From Theropithecus gelada (lineage: Eukaryota; Chordata; Mammalia; Primates; Cercopithecidae): a stretch of 64,000 nt of DNA. Below the pieces are notes generated by a model. It did no database searches, was not told the DNA's origin, and saw only the letters and a list, made by a program, of their open reading frames with translations. The stretch spans positions 57,571,888 through 57,635,887 of the forward strand of contig NC_037686.1 of NCBI RefSeq assembly GCF_003255815.1, read 5' to 3'. Positions 44,485 through 57,444 of the stretch are shown piece by piece. How positions within the stretch are numbered: the stretch's first letter is position 1; each line of letters starts with the position of its first letter. Made by a program: the position numbers and the translations under genes.

Positions 44485-46839
44485 ACAAAGACATTCAGAA
44501 AATAATTGTTAACATTTAGCAATTGGATTAAGGAAAAAAGTCCACTTATCTTTGATGGTGAATTATTTTCTTACAAAATGATAAAGTGGTTAACGTAATT
44601 TCTGAATAATAACATCAGGATATATTCCTTCTCTACTTCAATTTATCATTTTCTAGTAATCTTCATATATTGTTTTGAAGATTAGGAATGTGCATATCTG
44701 AATATGGTTGGGTTAGAAATATAAAGCATAATTCAGAGGCCCAACTGTCCTTCAAATGCACTGATTTGTGGTATTATTTAAAAGTGATCCAAATTCCTAA
44801 TGGTGCATATGTAGAGTTACAATACTGAGGATAAATATATATTAAATCCTGTAAATGCCTGTTAGTTCTTACCTTACCTGAGAACTCCAAGGCTGTGGTA
44901 CTTAAATATTTGCACAGGTTTGCTATATTCCATTGCTTAGATTTTTTCTAACTTAATAGTTCTTCTCAGTACTTAAGACTGCTAAGTAACCTATAAATTT
45001 CTTAAAACCTTCATACTCAGAATTATTCTCCTTTCATTCTATCTTATTCTTATGAGTACCTTCAGTGATCAAGTAACTATCCATATTCTGATAATTCTAG
45101 TATTTATATAATTAATGTGCGTACCATATTTACTCTACATTGGATACTCCTTTCAGTGCTTTATATCTATTCAATCAAAATTGTTGTAATAAAATTTAAG
45201 GTAAACATTAGTATGTCCTTATTAGACATAAAAATTCTGAGGCAAAGAAGGGCTAAGTCACTTGCGCTATGGATTGTTGGTGTCAGGATATGGTTCCAAG
45301 AACCAAATTCATGATTTTGGCCATAGTAGTGTACTTCCCCTCAAGGTCATGCTACTTTCTTGAGCTCCAAATCTGTACATTCAGGTGTTTACCAGGAATC
45401 TATTTTCAAGAGTCTATCAAAATGTCTGTCAAAATGAGCATGTCAATATGTTCTCCCTCTCCTCTCCAAAAAAAAGTAAGTAATAAAATTCTGTACTTCT
45501 GTAGTTATTAATTAAGGCAAGAGTCATGAATCATAGGCTCTTTTGTTTTCACTCTCTCCCAGCAAAGTTTCTGAGATAAACTTTAAGGATTTCTCCAATC
45601 AATCATCTCTAGTCTATTTTATTAAACTGTCAGCACTACCTCTATATAAACCAAAGGTATTTCTCTTTCATGGGGGAGGAAGACTTTTTTCCTTTTTAAA
45701 GTTTGCATTTTATTGCATCAACAGAGCCATTTTTATATGAATATTTTACTTTCTTTTCCATTTTATGCAGTTAATTTCACCAACCTTTTATGTCTTTTAC
45801 ATTTTGTATCATAATATCCCTTTCTGCCCAAAGGTGATAATTTTTAAAAACATTCCTGGTTTTGATCTAATACTTTTATAACTTATAGATCTAATACTTT
45901 ATGCTTAAATTGAAAAGGTTGAAATTTTACAGTCACCACAGTGAGCATATATCCTATCTTGAACACCCTATATAATATAGGCCACTGCACGCCATGCCCT
46001 CGTATTTTACTTTCTTGTACTATTGCAGCTTAGGTTCCTTGAAAGCAAGCTGTCATAGGAAGTTTGGCACAAAAGGAAAGAGAAGGAAGCAGGTTTGGGC
46101 AGAGTGAGGTTGAGTTGTGATGCAGTCTTAAAGGAAATTTCAGTCAACATTGTGGGGAATTTTGAGGAACAATTAACACTTTGGAAACATAACTTCCGGT
46201 GACAGTGCTTGGCTTTTAACCTACACCCATTGTGTGACCTGAAATAGAAGCTCCTCAGCCCAGTTCATCCCTGAAGGAGCTGAGAGTTGTCTGTCCACAG
46301 CACTGCCAGTAGGTGGGGTCATAAGTTTTTATTCCTCAAATGAAATCTGGGCAGCACACTAGCGTCCTCATGGTCTGTTCCTAGTGCTGTCTAGTGCTGT
46401 TTTTGTGTAAATCTCAAGAGCAGCCCCTCTAAATCTGATGAGCCTTTCTTCTTGCAGGAAATTTAAAGTGTTCGTGGGAAAAAGTAATGCTGTTACTGCT
46501 GCACACTCTAGGGGAAACAGCTGATATTTATCATCTCATTTCCTCTGCTATCAAGTCTAATTTTTCTCCAACCACAGCTACCACTTTTGCTTTTTCTTGG
46601 TTGCTTACCTGGAGATGTGACCCAGATTCCCACCTTGAGAGTTCTGAGTCCTTGGCTACAGGTATTTCTTAGGTCAAAGAGGATGTTTATTTATTATTAA
46701 AATTGAATAAGGAGTTGGTAGCCAAGTAGCACCCAAGTGAATTGCTTTATGCCAACTATATTCATTCTAGTACCTATTGTTTAAAAACATCAATATTTCC
46801 TCCTAAATAGCATGGTCAATTACCCCTGCCAATACAGTG
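44485..46839. other. Mostly unassigned sequence
   Basis: No gene. A possible MIR tail (GAGGCAAAGAAGGGCTAAGT CACTTGCG) lies at 45238-45320. A short tandem of GATCTAATACTTT lies at 45862-45902. The block 46070-46480 is less AT-rich and may be the 3' LTR side of the neighbouring ERV relic, but LTR ends are not recognisable. Confidence 0.35.
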
Positions 46840-48242
46840 ACCACTCTTCTTGCTTGGTCATCCCTTTCCATCAAGATTATGAAGTGGTCAGGAAGGATTT
46901 TTAGCTTTTATTTCAATAGATATTTTACTGTGTTTCCTACTGGAAGCATTTTCTACTGGGAAATAAGCATCTTTGCTCATAGAGCACAATGTTGGAATGA
47001 AAGAAAACACAAAATCTCCAAGCATGCTATAGCAAGTGATGGTAAACTAGGCTTCTCCCACTTCTATCTTTGTTTCCCAGATCCATGTAGTCTACATTTT
47101 GACACAACACCATGTAAAGGTACACAATTTAAAGTATATACCATATTTTTCAAGATGACACTTCAATCAAAGTATTTCTTCCAAGCTGTCTCTTTAGATG
47201 TGCATTTAAAAGGCAGTTCTAACACCATGAGTGTGGTCGCTTCTGGGGTTGCAGTTTGTAATATGACTAGTGAATCCCATTTTTCTTGGGTGCATATCCA
47301 TCTTTCCTCTGTTGGAGAGTGGACACTTTGTCTTACAGTGAATGCTATGTGGGTTCCCAATTACCAAGTCTAATTTAACTGCTGTCATCACTAAGTGTCC
47401 ACTATCAAGAATTTAGTTTTGATCTTGATCGATGGTAAGTTAGAGAATCAGTGATGACAACAGCTAAAGCAGACTTCATAAGTGGACACCAAGAATTTCC
47501 ATCATTACTACCACCATATCTACTTCATTCATATGCCCATTGTCTCACAACTGGGACAGCCGATGACAGATGTGGGGTGCTGACAAGTGGCCAAGTTATT
47601 TTTATCTATCTGGTTGTTCAGTGCTTCTTTCATGATGAATGCTTTCTACTAAGCATTAACATTAAATGGAAAGATCTTCCAACATCCTGTTTGTTACCAT
47701 ATATCAAGCTAACTACCTCTGGCTGAAACCTCCTTTTACCCAGTTTTCCAATTATTCTCCTTCCAGGTTCTCTGGTCAAGATATTTTCCACCGCCTATGA
47801 ATTCATACAAAGAGTAAACTAAAGTCATTTCTATTTCTAAACAAAGTGCACCAGATATACTACCTTGATCTCTGTCCACTGGAAAAATGTTCCCTCAACT
47901 CTGCCTTTAGTGGTTACCTCTGAGCGAGCCTCTTGTACAGCTATCATCCATTTTTCCACTTGCACCCACATTCCAAAATGATAGGCTCATGTATGAGTTG
48001 CAATTTTATTTCTCCTCTGTCAGCTAGTCCTAGAGATTCCTTAGCTTCCTAGGATGACTGATGAGAAAAGGCACTGACTCAAGAGTGGTATGTGGTATAT
48101 TGCCCTGGGCTATGTCCCTTGCAGTGTGTATGTGTTCTACAGTCCTCATCATGATCAGACGTGGATATGCCATTCCCCTCTTACATTAGATTGTGACTGA
48201 TCCAACAAACCTTATCACTGGGTGGGTCAGACAGAATGTGGC

Positions 48243-48536
48243 TCATCCTAGATATCTGGCTTTGGGGATTCTGTGTCTCATGATCAGGGGCTCCATCTCT
48301 AGCCAGTCCCAGTAACACACCAGGAGTTGTTTTTCAAAAGGTTCATAAATCTCTGCTTCAGATGGCATGAATTTGCTCCACAAAATTAGGGGTGTACATT
48401 GTAATTCTCCTATTGAGACATGGCATAACTTACAGAATCTCTTTCTACGACTGGTATCTGTCATAGGATTGGTCCTGCTGGGAAATATGGCATAAACTGC
48501 AGGACTGGCACTATAGAATAGACTGCTGCACGACAC
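48243..48536 (-). pseudogene. Retroviral pol fragment (RT connection/RNase H region)
   Basis: A 97-codon minus-strand open piece. Its interior (WSKFMPSEAEIYEPFEKQLL, followed by a VCYW-like segment) resembles the start of the RNase H domain of retroviral pol. The piece is far too short for an enzyme, and flanking sequence is interrupted by stops. No initiation context is implied. Confidence 0.5.
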
Positions 48537-48697
48537 TGTAATCTGCTAGCCATTAAACAAACTTGCTAGCCTTTTGTTTCACCAACTCTATGGCATAGAG
48601 AAGCAGTATAAAGTCCAGAACATGCTTTCTTCAGAAGCCAAAAGGGACTGACAGATGGTGCCCCTTCTTCATGGTTTCATGGTGGAAGGCACAAAAT

Positions 48698-49010
48698 TTA
48701 TATATATATGTGTGTGTGTGCGTGCACGCATGTGTATGACAGCGCTTCCCTTCCTAATTCATATATAATGTATACATTATATGCATTATATATTATACAT
48801 ATACTTATATATAATATAAATATATATTATGTAATATAAACTATATATTTTAATGTATAACTAATATAATACATTTATATTATATCTTATATAAATAATA
48901 CTTTTACATTATATATAATATAAATATTAATTTATTTAATATTTTATTAATTATTTAATTATTAATTTATTTAATAATTTATTTAATATTAATTTATTAA
49001 ATATTAAGTG
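48698..49010. repeat. AT-rich satellite with TG/CG entry
   Basis: About 310 bp with very little G or C, beginning TATATATATGTGTGTGTGTG CGTGCACGCATG, then long runs of interleaved ATATAATGTATA-, TTATATTATA- and ATTAATTTATTTAATA-type motifs. Many short palindromes. It sits between the RT-like and RNase H-like parts of the ERV relic. Confidence 0.9.
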
Positions 49011-49839
49011 CTGCTATGGCTTAGACAAGTGGATTTCTAAAATTTTGATGCTATAGTGAGACTGAGTTTTCATGGGGTTTCTAATGAAGTTTATATCCTA
49101 CCATCAGAAAATGCTTGTTTCACTAAGGCCACAATGTGCTAGTTACTTCTTGCTTACCTGATTTGATTAGTATGAGATAATCAAAATAATAGACCAGAGT
49201 GATTCTCTGTGGGATGTACAGATGGTCTAGAGCTCATGAGTTTATATTATGATGGGGTGGCAAAGTTAACCTCCTCTGGGGCAAAACTTTAAGGATATAT
49301 TATTGTCATTTCTATATGAAAGTGAAATGTATCTAAATTTATATTCTTATAGAAGTTAAAAAGGACACATTCGCCAGATGAATGGCTGTATACCGTGCAC
49401 CTGAAATTTTGTTTATATGCTTCAGAAAAGATACTGCATTTGATACAGTGGCTACAGTTAGGGCTATTATTTGGTTAAGTTGACAAGAGTCCACTCACAT
49501 CTTCTACGATCTGTCTGATCCTTTCAGAGTTCTGATTGGAGAATTAAATTAAAATAGACTGATTATTTAGTTATGCACCTTTTAGAGTTGAATTATGTAT
49601 ACTTTTTAAAAATTCCTTCCTGGGATATGATAGTGTTTTTGACTTATTTTGCAGAGGGGGTGAGATTTCAGAGGCTATACCCTTTTTTCCTTACCGTAAA
49701 AGCTTTTACTCCACAGGAAAAGGATATTACACAGCCTAGGAACTATGCCAAACATCTACTTGTCTATTTCAGTTTGGAGGATCAGGGAGTAACTACTAGA
49801 GAGTAGGCCCATCACGAAGTTAGCATGGCTCTGGACTCC

Positions 49840-50204
49840 TATATTAGTCAGTTTTCACATTGCTATAAAAAACTACCTGAGACAGGGCAATTTATAAAGA
49901 AAAGAGGTTTAGTTGACTCACAGTCTCACTTGGCTTGGGAGACCTCAGAAAACTTATAATCATGGTGGAAGGAGGAGGGGAAGCAAGGCACACCTTACAT
50001 GGTGGCAAGGGAGAGAGAATAAGGAGGGAAGTGCCACACTTTTAAATCATCTGATCCCATGAGAATTCACTCACCATCAGGAAAAGAGTGAGGGGGAAAT
50101 TCGTCCCCATGATCCAATCACCTCCCATCAGGTCCCTTCCCCAATACGTAGGAATTACAATTCAACATGAGATTTGAGTGGGGACACAGAGTCATACCAC
50201 ATCA
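49840..50204 (-). mobile_element. Solo LTR, MaLR family (MST-type), inside the ERV relic
   Basis: Antisense MST LTR: TATATTAGTCAGTTTTCACA, ACTACCTGAGACAGGGCAAT TTATAAAG, GATCCAATCACCTCCCATCA GGTCCC, ATGAGATTTGAGTGGGGACA. Flanking 5-mers ACTCC and AGTCC (49835-49839 and 50205-50209) match at 4 of 5, the expected duplication length. Confidence 0.9.
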
Positions 50205-51244
50205 AGTCCATTTATTATTTTCCTATGTATGCCCCCAATATTTGGGGAGGGAGCATGATGATGACACTTGGAGTCTCTGCTGTTGTTGTCAACTCTAAAC
50301 ATGTGTTCAAGAGTCTTCAAAATGTTTGAGTATTTCTGTTTTCCCAGTGCACAGCTAACTAAGAAAATGTCCAGAGATCCCTTTGAAGAATGTCTGAATA
50401 AATCATCATCACATACAATTGATGTGGTACTTCAGTTTCCTTCATTCTGGGCCTAGTTTTGCTTTCAGTCAGTAGGTCCTGGTTTGAAAACTGGAACAGG
50501 TCTGAAAACTGGGAAGGGAACTGCAACTTTATATTGGGATAATTGCTCTCCTCATGCTCAATTTTGTTTTAATGTTAAAGATTGAGGAGCCCATCTATAT
50601 TGCCCCCCACAAAGAACTATCTTGTATTTTTATCTTTATCACATCTACAGTTGACTCCTGGCATGTCTGCAGATCTTTCCCACTCATAGGTAATTGTGTT
50701 CACTGGGAGTTGGATGTTCCCTGTCACTCCAGGCCTCTACTTTTGGAGGTAGACAATCATCCCTATTGCTAACAACCATAAACAGAATCTCCTAACATCA
50801 GCCCTTGTGACAGAGCAGAACCATTCGCTTTTCCAGCATATTCCTTATGTCTTTGTCGGACAATGTGTTATTTGGCCTTACATATTATATTCACTTTAAT
50901 ATGCCTACTTCTCTCAGCCTTTAACCTCATCTTTCACCATGTGCCATGACAATTCTTGTATTTCTACATCTTGGATATGGGCCATCATTTTGCCTTCCTC
51001 TAGGAATTATCCTATGCTGTGTTTCCATAATCTCCTGTGTTTCTTGCCAGTTTGTTAAATTCTGTATCTTGGGAGAGTTCATCAGATTAATAACTCTCCT
51101 TTATGTTTTTTCATATCTTTGTCTTCTTGATCACATACCTTCTGATATAATATTTTCTTACTTAAAAGCTTTTATCCATCAGACCGTAGTGAAGGATTTT
51201 AAGTAAATTTTTGAAAAATTAAGTTAAAAGTTTTTACTGACTAG

Positions 51245-51354
51245 TTGAGCATAAATATACCAGATTCCAAAAATGTTTACATTGTTCAAAAATTTATCTC
51301 TAGTTTGGGATTATTTCTCAACAAGTGATCATACTTTGTACTCTACATAATATT
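51245..51354 (+). repeat. Copy C of a ~110-bp local direct repeat
   Basis: Matches 53121-53232 in the same orientation. Shared blocks: ATTCCAAAAAT, CATTGTTCAAAAATTTATCT (20 identical, continuing CTAG), and GTGATCATACTTTGT. About 80-85% by eye. Not recognised as a named family. Confidence 0.8.
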
Positions 51355-51690
51355 TAATACAAAATATCTATAATATGCAAGACCTTCTGTACTATGAATT
51401 TCCAGGCCCAGTGATTACTCTCTCTTTCTCAGTTGTCCCAAACATGCAACCTGTATCCGACTTATCCGGAGCTATTTACATTTCCCAAGTGCATTGTGCC
51501 TGCTTATGCTTCTTTATGTGCAAATTGATTTTCTGTACCCTGCCTGGAAAACACATGCTACCATCCGATTTTTCATTAACTCATATTCAAACTTCAAATC
51601 AAAGCTTCTATCTCTTTTACACTTTTTCCTGAAAATATTCTCTCACCTCTGTAGACTGTCATTGTCTGTCCAGTGTGATTCAAAACCACC
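51355..51690 (+). mobile_element. Probable L2 LINE fragment
   Basis: TGTGCCTGCTTATGCTTCTT, TGTACCCTGCCTGGAAAACA and TCTATCTCTTTTACACTTTT TCCTGAAAATAT follow the L2 3' pattern weakly. Confidence 0.42.
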
Positions 51691-53120
51691 TTCTTGAATA
51701 GGTTGCTTGTCACTATTTTCTGTCTCTCTCTCTTTACTGGTGTTTCACAAAAAATTGATCTACAGACATTTAAGAATTTATGACAAAGTTATTGTTTTGC
51801 AGAGAAAGAAATACATTAGAAGCAACTTAAGTAGTTTTTCATAAAGCCACATTTGGAGATAAAATGCACTATTATTCATTCTCAACTAATTTATTTCTCA
51901 ATTTTGTTATTATTAAAATGCTTTTTTTCTTTATCAAGTAATCATGATAGGTGTCATTGTTCTTTTCTTCCTTTTTTCCTTCTTTTTTTTCCTTTCAAAG
52001 TCTTAACATGTCATAATAAAAGTTTGTAACATTATATAGGTCCCATTTTTTAAAAACATTTCTGTTGCACAGGACTCTGAAGTGTGTGTGTGTGTTACAA
52101 TGTTATCACTATTTCCCTAGTACCATGATCAGTGCCCAGAACACTTAGTTAGTGACAATGTATGTCAGATAAACGAGGGATTACACCTTTAGATATGCCA
52201 AACCAATTATAATTGAAGAATGTAGCTGGAAAGAGAATGGAATAACTACACATACTTCCAGCACTCAGGGGCAGGAATACAGCCCGGTTGTAGGCTAGGT
52301 AGGTTTATGTGCCTAAGCATTTTAATGATCCTCTAATCTCTTGTCCAGTGATTTCATTGCTTGCTTTGCTCAGCACCATAGTGAAACCAATGCACCCATA
52401 ATTAATACTCCTTGTTTTTGGACCAGCCTAATATATTCAGCGCTGCACCGCTGCTGATCTGCTTATAAACTACTGAGTTATATGAGCATTTTTTGACTTC
52501 AATCCAGCACATAATTAAGGCCCACCTCAAAACCTCCAGGAAAAGTAATAATTACGGGAAAAGGGCAGTGGAATGTTTTAGATCCAACATGCCAGTTCAA
52601 ACTTAGCAGCAGATTATAACAGCAACAAATTGTGACTTTTTGGTAGCACCTGTAAAGTGGTGCCTAAAGATGGTCCTCTAATTGCTTCACTTATTGGCAG
52701 TTGGGTGAGAAACAGCGAATACAGAGCAGATAAAGTGATTAAATTACCTTTCTTTCCTTAAATAGCTATTTTCTGTGCTGCATTTGACTCCACCTACTGG
52801 AGTCCATCTATATGTCTATAAAAATAAGAAACCAAATTCTTTGGGAAAGTATAGAAAAAATGTGCAGACACCATCAATCACGAAATAGAGTGAACTCATT
52901 ACCTATCCTGCACCCCCGCTGAAGCAAGGTGAAAATTCAATTTTAAAGAAAGCTAACACTTTTATTCTATCTTTAAGCAATTTCTTACCTGGCAGATCGG
53001 TAACTCTCTCTTTACTATATTTCTTGAGGTGCAAATTAATTTTTGGTTCAGGTAGTAACTCATCTTTGTGTAAGGAAATTGTAAGAGTAAGGGCTGACTG
53101 ATCTCAGGAAAGCAATCGAA
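51691..53120. other. Repeat-poor sequence
   Basis: No gene and no confident repeat. It includes the candidate conserved block 52290-52800. Confidence 0.4.
52290..52800. other. Candidate conserved noncoding element
   Basis: Repeat-free and compositionally balanced. It includes CAGCGCTGCACCGCTGCTGA (52440-52459), homeodomain-type TAATTA/ATTAA sites (52510, 52548, 52676, 52737) and a CCAACATGCCAGTTC stretch. Regulatory role is inferred only from complexity and motif density. Confidence 0.25.
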
Positions 53121-53232
53121 TTGAACATAAATATACTGCATTCCAAAAATATTTGCATTGTTCAAAAATTTATCTCTAGCTCTAGAATTTTTCCCAACAG
53201 GGTGATCATACTTTGTTTCCCCACAACGTATT
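53121..53232 (+). repeat. Copy D of the ~110-bp local direct repeat
   Basis: Partner of 51245-51354, 1.9 kb away. Homology ends on both sides. Confidence 0.8.
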
Positions 53233-54029
53233 TCAATCCATGTATGTATTTATTTTTGGATATCAACAGGGCAAAAATATACAAATATTTTATGCACTAC
53301 TCTAATTGCAAAGGCAACTGGCTAATGCAATTCTGAATTAAGCAAAATAAATATTTTATTTATACTACAATAAATTTGTGCTCCACATATTTTTCTGGTG
53401 TAATAAGAAAAAGCATTTAATATCTATTCTTAATTTTGGATATGTTTAATATGTATAATTTTACGTACAACTTTGAAAAAGATATTTTCAGGATAATTTC
53501 AAAGAAAACACTTACCCCTTTATTCTGGGGTGACATTTTGTGTGTATTTGTTGGTTGGACACTTTCCAGAATTGAGTATTAGCAACTAAGTAATGTTAGA
53601 TATTTTAAAGTTAAACAGAAAATAATGTTTTTGTATTGTGAATTTAGAGTTATCAATATCTATTAAATATTTAGTTTGGTTAATATGAGAAAGGCCAAAA
53701 GCGAGAAATCAGATTTTTTTCAAAGCTTTGAATATTGATTTAAAAAAGATCAAGTGGAATGAAGTCAAACCTATATTTGAATGCCCCACCCTAAAGAGAC
53801 CTTCTCACCATGATAACGCTTCTTAGGGAAATGTCTGTATTTACAAAAACAAAAGCAAAAACAAACAAACAAACGTATATTGACATTTTCAAGTTAGATG
53901 AAATGCCCCATCTTATGTGAAGGATGCATTTGTTATGAGTAAATTTTAAGTTGATAAAGGTCACTCACCTACTTGAAACCTTTATTTTTCTTCATTTACA
54001 CTACAATAAAAGTTGAACCCCGAAGTGCT
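53233..54029. other. Unassigned AT-rich sequence
   Basis: No gene or repeat was recognised apart from an (AAAC)n-like patch near 53850. Confidence 0.4.
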
Positions 54030-54486
54030 GCTTACATGATTTAATCTCACATACATTCCTTTCTCACCATCCGTCACCACACTAAACACTCCATGGTCAC
54101 TAACTCCAGCCCCCTTGGCCTTCTGGCAGTTGCTCAGGGCTGTTCAAAGCTAGACTCTGGCTGGTGAACTCTTCATTAGTTCCTCTTCTGGGTATCCCCA
54201 AGTCATTTCTTCTCCTCTTGGTCTAAACGTCACCTCCACAGAGAAATAATTTTTGCTAAGACCATTGCTTTCAATTATTTTCTACTATTGTTTTCTCAAA
54301 ACCATCCATTCTTCTTCATAGAACTTACTATAACTTGCACTGATAATTTATGCATTTATTTGTGTGGTGTCTGTCTCCTGCATTCACTCTCTTCTGTGAT
54401 AGAAAGCCTCATATCCATTGATTTTACATTATATATGAAAAACCGAACACACAATAGTTGCTCCTTAAATATTTATCAAATACAAG
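54030..54486 (+). mobile_element. L2 LINE 3' region
   Basis: Good sense match to the L2 order: CTTGGCCTTCTGGCAGTTGC, TAAACGTCACCTCCACAGAG, CATTCTTCTTCATAGAACTT, ATTTATTTGTGTGGTGTCTG TCTCC, and AGTTGCTCCTTAAATATTTA. Lacks an open ORF. Confidence 0.72.
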
Positions 54487-55559
54487 TTAAAACATGTTGT
54501 TATTGATATTATGAATAACATATACCATAAAAATAACAGAAGTTTTATGTATTTTCTTAATTGGTATGTATCAATTGCCACACATGGAGTGCTGCATACT
54601 CTCCCCAAATGTTGCACTGAAATTTCAAGCAACCACGTAAAACTTAGTTTTGTAACAATGAGTATAAGTAGTAGTATGGCAGGATCTTTAAATGAAAACA
54701 GCATGGTTGTAAGCTATAATGATGTACTGGCTTGGGTGAATAAAAAGCAACATTAAGATACCACTAAGGAATAAGATCATCACTGGAACATAGATGAATT
54801 GTGTGTTTTCAATCTATGAGGGTGTAACCAAAGTAGTAAAGGAATCTACTCTAATACTGGCAAAAAGTAAATATTGACAATAATCATGAATGCCGTTAGA
54901 GAAAATGTAAGAATTTAGTTGTGATTATGTTATGATTGATCATGCTTATTCACAAAGTACTGTTTTAATTTTTTAATCCTTAGAAATGTGTTGTACAATA
55001 ATTTAGTATCTTACATATGCTTTAAAAATAGAATGGAAAAAATCATTGTCTAATATGATCTGTGTGCTTTCATTAAACAAGTATTCTGAGCTTCGCTGGT
55101 CTGATAAATGTTATTGGTATGTGATTTATTTTACTCTTCCAGAATCCTTCCATAAATATTAATCAAAATGAGGGCATAAAGCCTCAGGCATGAAAATTAT
55201 AAATAGATAGGAGAATATACCACTTTGTCTTGTTTCCCCTAAATTGAAGTATGGAAATAATATTCATTTATTAATCATTTCTGTTAAGAATGAAATTATT
55301 TTGTTCGATGTCTTCTTAAACTTTATGTTGATCCTCCCAAGAATGCTGAAGTAACAGTAGATTCACTTTACAAATGGCAAACTAACTTAAATAAAGGTTA
55401 ATAAGATTAAGAAATTTTTATAAAAGTTTTATCTATTAGAACTAGAGTGGAAAATCTTGGTTGTCTGACTACAAGCTAAAATATTTTGCCTTTTCCTTTG
55501 CTTTCTTCAAATGTCTATTTGAAACAAAACAGGTAAGTTTCACTTCATAATCTTCTAAT
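54487..55559. other. Unassigned AT-rich sequence
   Basis: No gene. Overlapping 79-81-codon frames on both strands (54465-54756) have no recognisable domain. Confidence 0.4.
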
Positions 55560-55571
55560 TATTATGTTAAT

Positions 55572-55870
55572 TTTTTTTTTTTTTTTTTTTTGGAGACCGT
55601 GTCTCACTCTGTCTCCAGGCTGGAGTCCAGTGGCACGATCTCAGCTCACTGCAACCTCTGCCTCCTGGGTTCAAACAATTCTTCTGCCTCAGCCTCCAGA
55701 GTAGCTGGGACTACAGGCGTGCGCCACCACACCCAGCTAATTTTTGTATTTTTAGTAGAGACAGGGTTTCACCATGTTGGCCAGATGGTCTAAACCTCTT
55801 GACCTCGTGATCTGTCCGCCTCGGCCTCCCAAAGTGCTGGGATTACAGGCGTGAGCCACGGTGCCCAGCC
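55572..55870 (-). mobile_element. AluS
   Basis: Full-length antisense Alu (GAGACCGTGTCTCACTCTGT to GAGCCACGGTGCCCAGCC). Duplication TATKATGTTAAT at 55560-55571 and 55871-55882, one mismatch. Confidence 0.94.
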
Positions 55871-55882
55871 TATGATGTTAAT

Positions 55883-57444
55883 AATTAATGTTAACAATTA
55901 ATGTTCATTATTTTACGTTCTTTCCTCCAAATATCAATGTTCTTTACACATATGCTTCTTAAATATTACTAAATTGATGAATAGTTATGCAAAGTAATTT
56001 CTACTGATCGCTTGTGAAGGCGGCACACATGCGAACATAAAAAGAAAATTTATTCAGAAATATTTTGAAAATGTCACAAATCATTAGCATATGATTCATC
56101 TGTTATTTGCTGAGGGATTCTCACAATAGCCTTAAGACAACTGGATCAGTCATGTCCTTTACACACATAAAGAAAGTGAAACTCAAAATAGTTAACTAAA
56201 TGTATTTTAAGCATATATAGCAAAAATAAGATTAAAAAATACATATTTTTTCTTTTAGTAGAGCCCAAGTCAAATCTATGTCAAAACTCAAAATAGTCCT
56301 TAAAGCAAAATTTGAACCAGTCCCTATGAATTAATGAGATAAATATACTACATTACTCCTAGCTACCAGATGGTCACAGAAAAGTTCCTAAAACATGAAT
56401 AAACCTAAAAAAAATGTAAATTATTTTATGGATAAAGTGGAAAAACTTATGAAGAGGAATTTTTGTTTCCGCAAAGACCTTGAATCTTGAATGCCTGCCA
56501 AATGTAAAGCTAACAGTAAAGACCACTGCAATGATAAAGGTATCTTTTATGTTTTCTAGGATGATTCTTGCAGCAATCCTGTATTACTTCCACAGTCTCT
56601 CAATATGGGACAGAAATACCAAATGAATAGAATAGTGGCAAATTAAGCATTAGGGGAGAATATAATTTAGAGGCAATCTGGTGTTTCTCTCAATAGAACT
56701 ATGCTTTTGGAACAATGATTTTGTTAGTCATTTACCCAAATTGATTAAAACAAAAAAACACGATTTATCATCCTTTTATTATATTTCAGAAACAAAGAAA
56801 CATATTTTCACCCAATTTCTACTGTGGCTTCATAAATGCTGAGTTAATTTTTATGTTTGCATTGCATATTTGAGATATCTAATTCAGAATTTTTCTCCCA
56901 GCTTCTTAGTTGCTAAATGCAGTATTAAACCCCTCACGAAGCAATTCAACAAATTGCTCATAGTTTGATGCCCCCATATCTCCAAATCTCTAGGCATATA
57001 CCCTACTTATGCAGCGCTATTAAGAAATTTAGTCCTTCCTCACTACAGTTTTACTATTGAAATGTTTCATTGTAGGCTGTAACTTCAGGAAAAGAAATTG
57101 TTCTTTGCATAAGCTAGCTGGGAAAAACTTCCACTATAGACTTCAGAGTTTACTTTCCGTTGAAATAAATAGCTTTCAGATTCCAAAAGGTCTTAGATCT
57201 CTCTGTTCTTCATTGTGGATGGAAACTCTCAATATTACCTATATAAATTAGTAAAAACAACAAAAATATCCTATGCAATCAAAGTGAATTGCATGATATT
57301 GTAAAAGTGAATTCTATTTTCAATATAATATCAAGAATTCTAGAGAATTTTATTAAATTAATATGTTTTAGGCTATATTCTATATATTACTAATTACACA
57401 CTTAGAAAATTTTTTGATTAGAACTGAAAGATTGAAAGAGATAG
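55883..57444. other. Unassigned AT-rich sequence
   Basis: No gene. A weak MIR-like stretch (GAGGGATTCTCACAATAGCC, then AAAGAAAGTGAAACTCAAAA) lies at 56110-56200. Confidence 0.38.

Larger units (their letters stand above)
46840..50940 (-). mobile_element. Decayed endogenous retrovirus internal region, ERVL-like
   Basis: Read on the minus strand, landmarks appear in retroviral pol order: an RT-like stretch (about 49830-49020), the connection/RNase H-like stretch (48536-48243), then an integrase-like stretch (about 48200-47000). Sequence to the right (50205-50940) may be gag/pro. The antisense strings TAGACCAGAGTGATTCTCTG, ATTCGCCAGATGAATGGCTG and TATTTGGTTAAGTTGACAAG fit the ERVL (class III) pattern. 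It is broken by an AT satellite (48698-49010) and an MST LTR (49840-50204), with stops in all frames. An old dead copy; the class is a best guess. Confidence 0.55.

Noticed and set aside
46837..47373. 178-codon plus-strand open frame as a gene
   Set aside because: It has no recognisable domain, overlaps open frames on the other strand, and lies antisense to the ERV relic.
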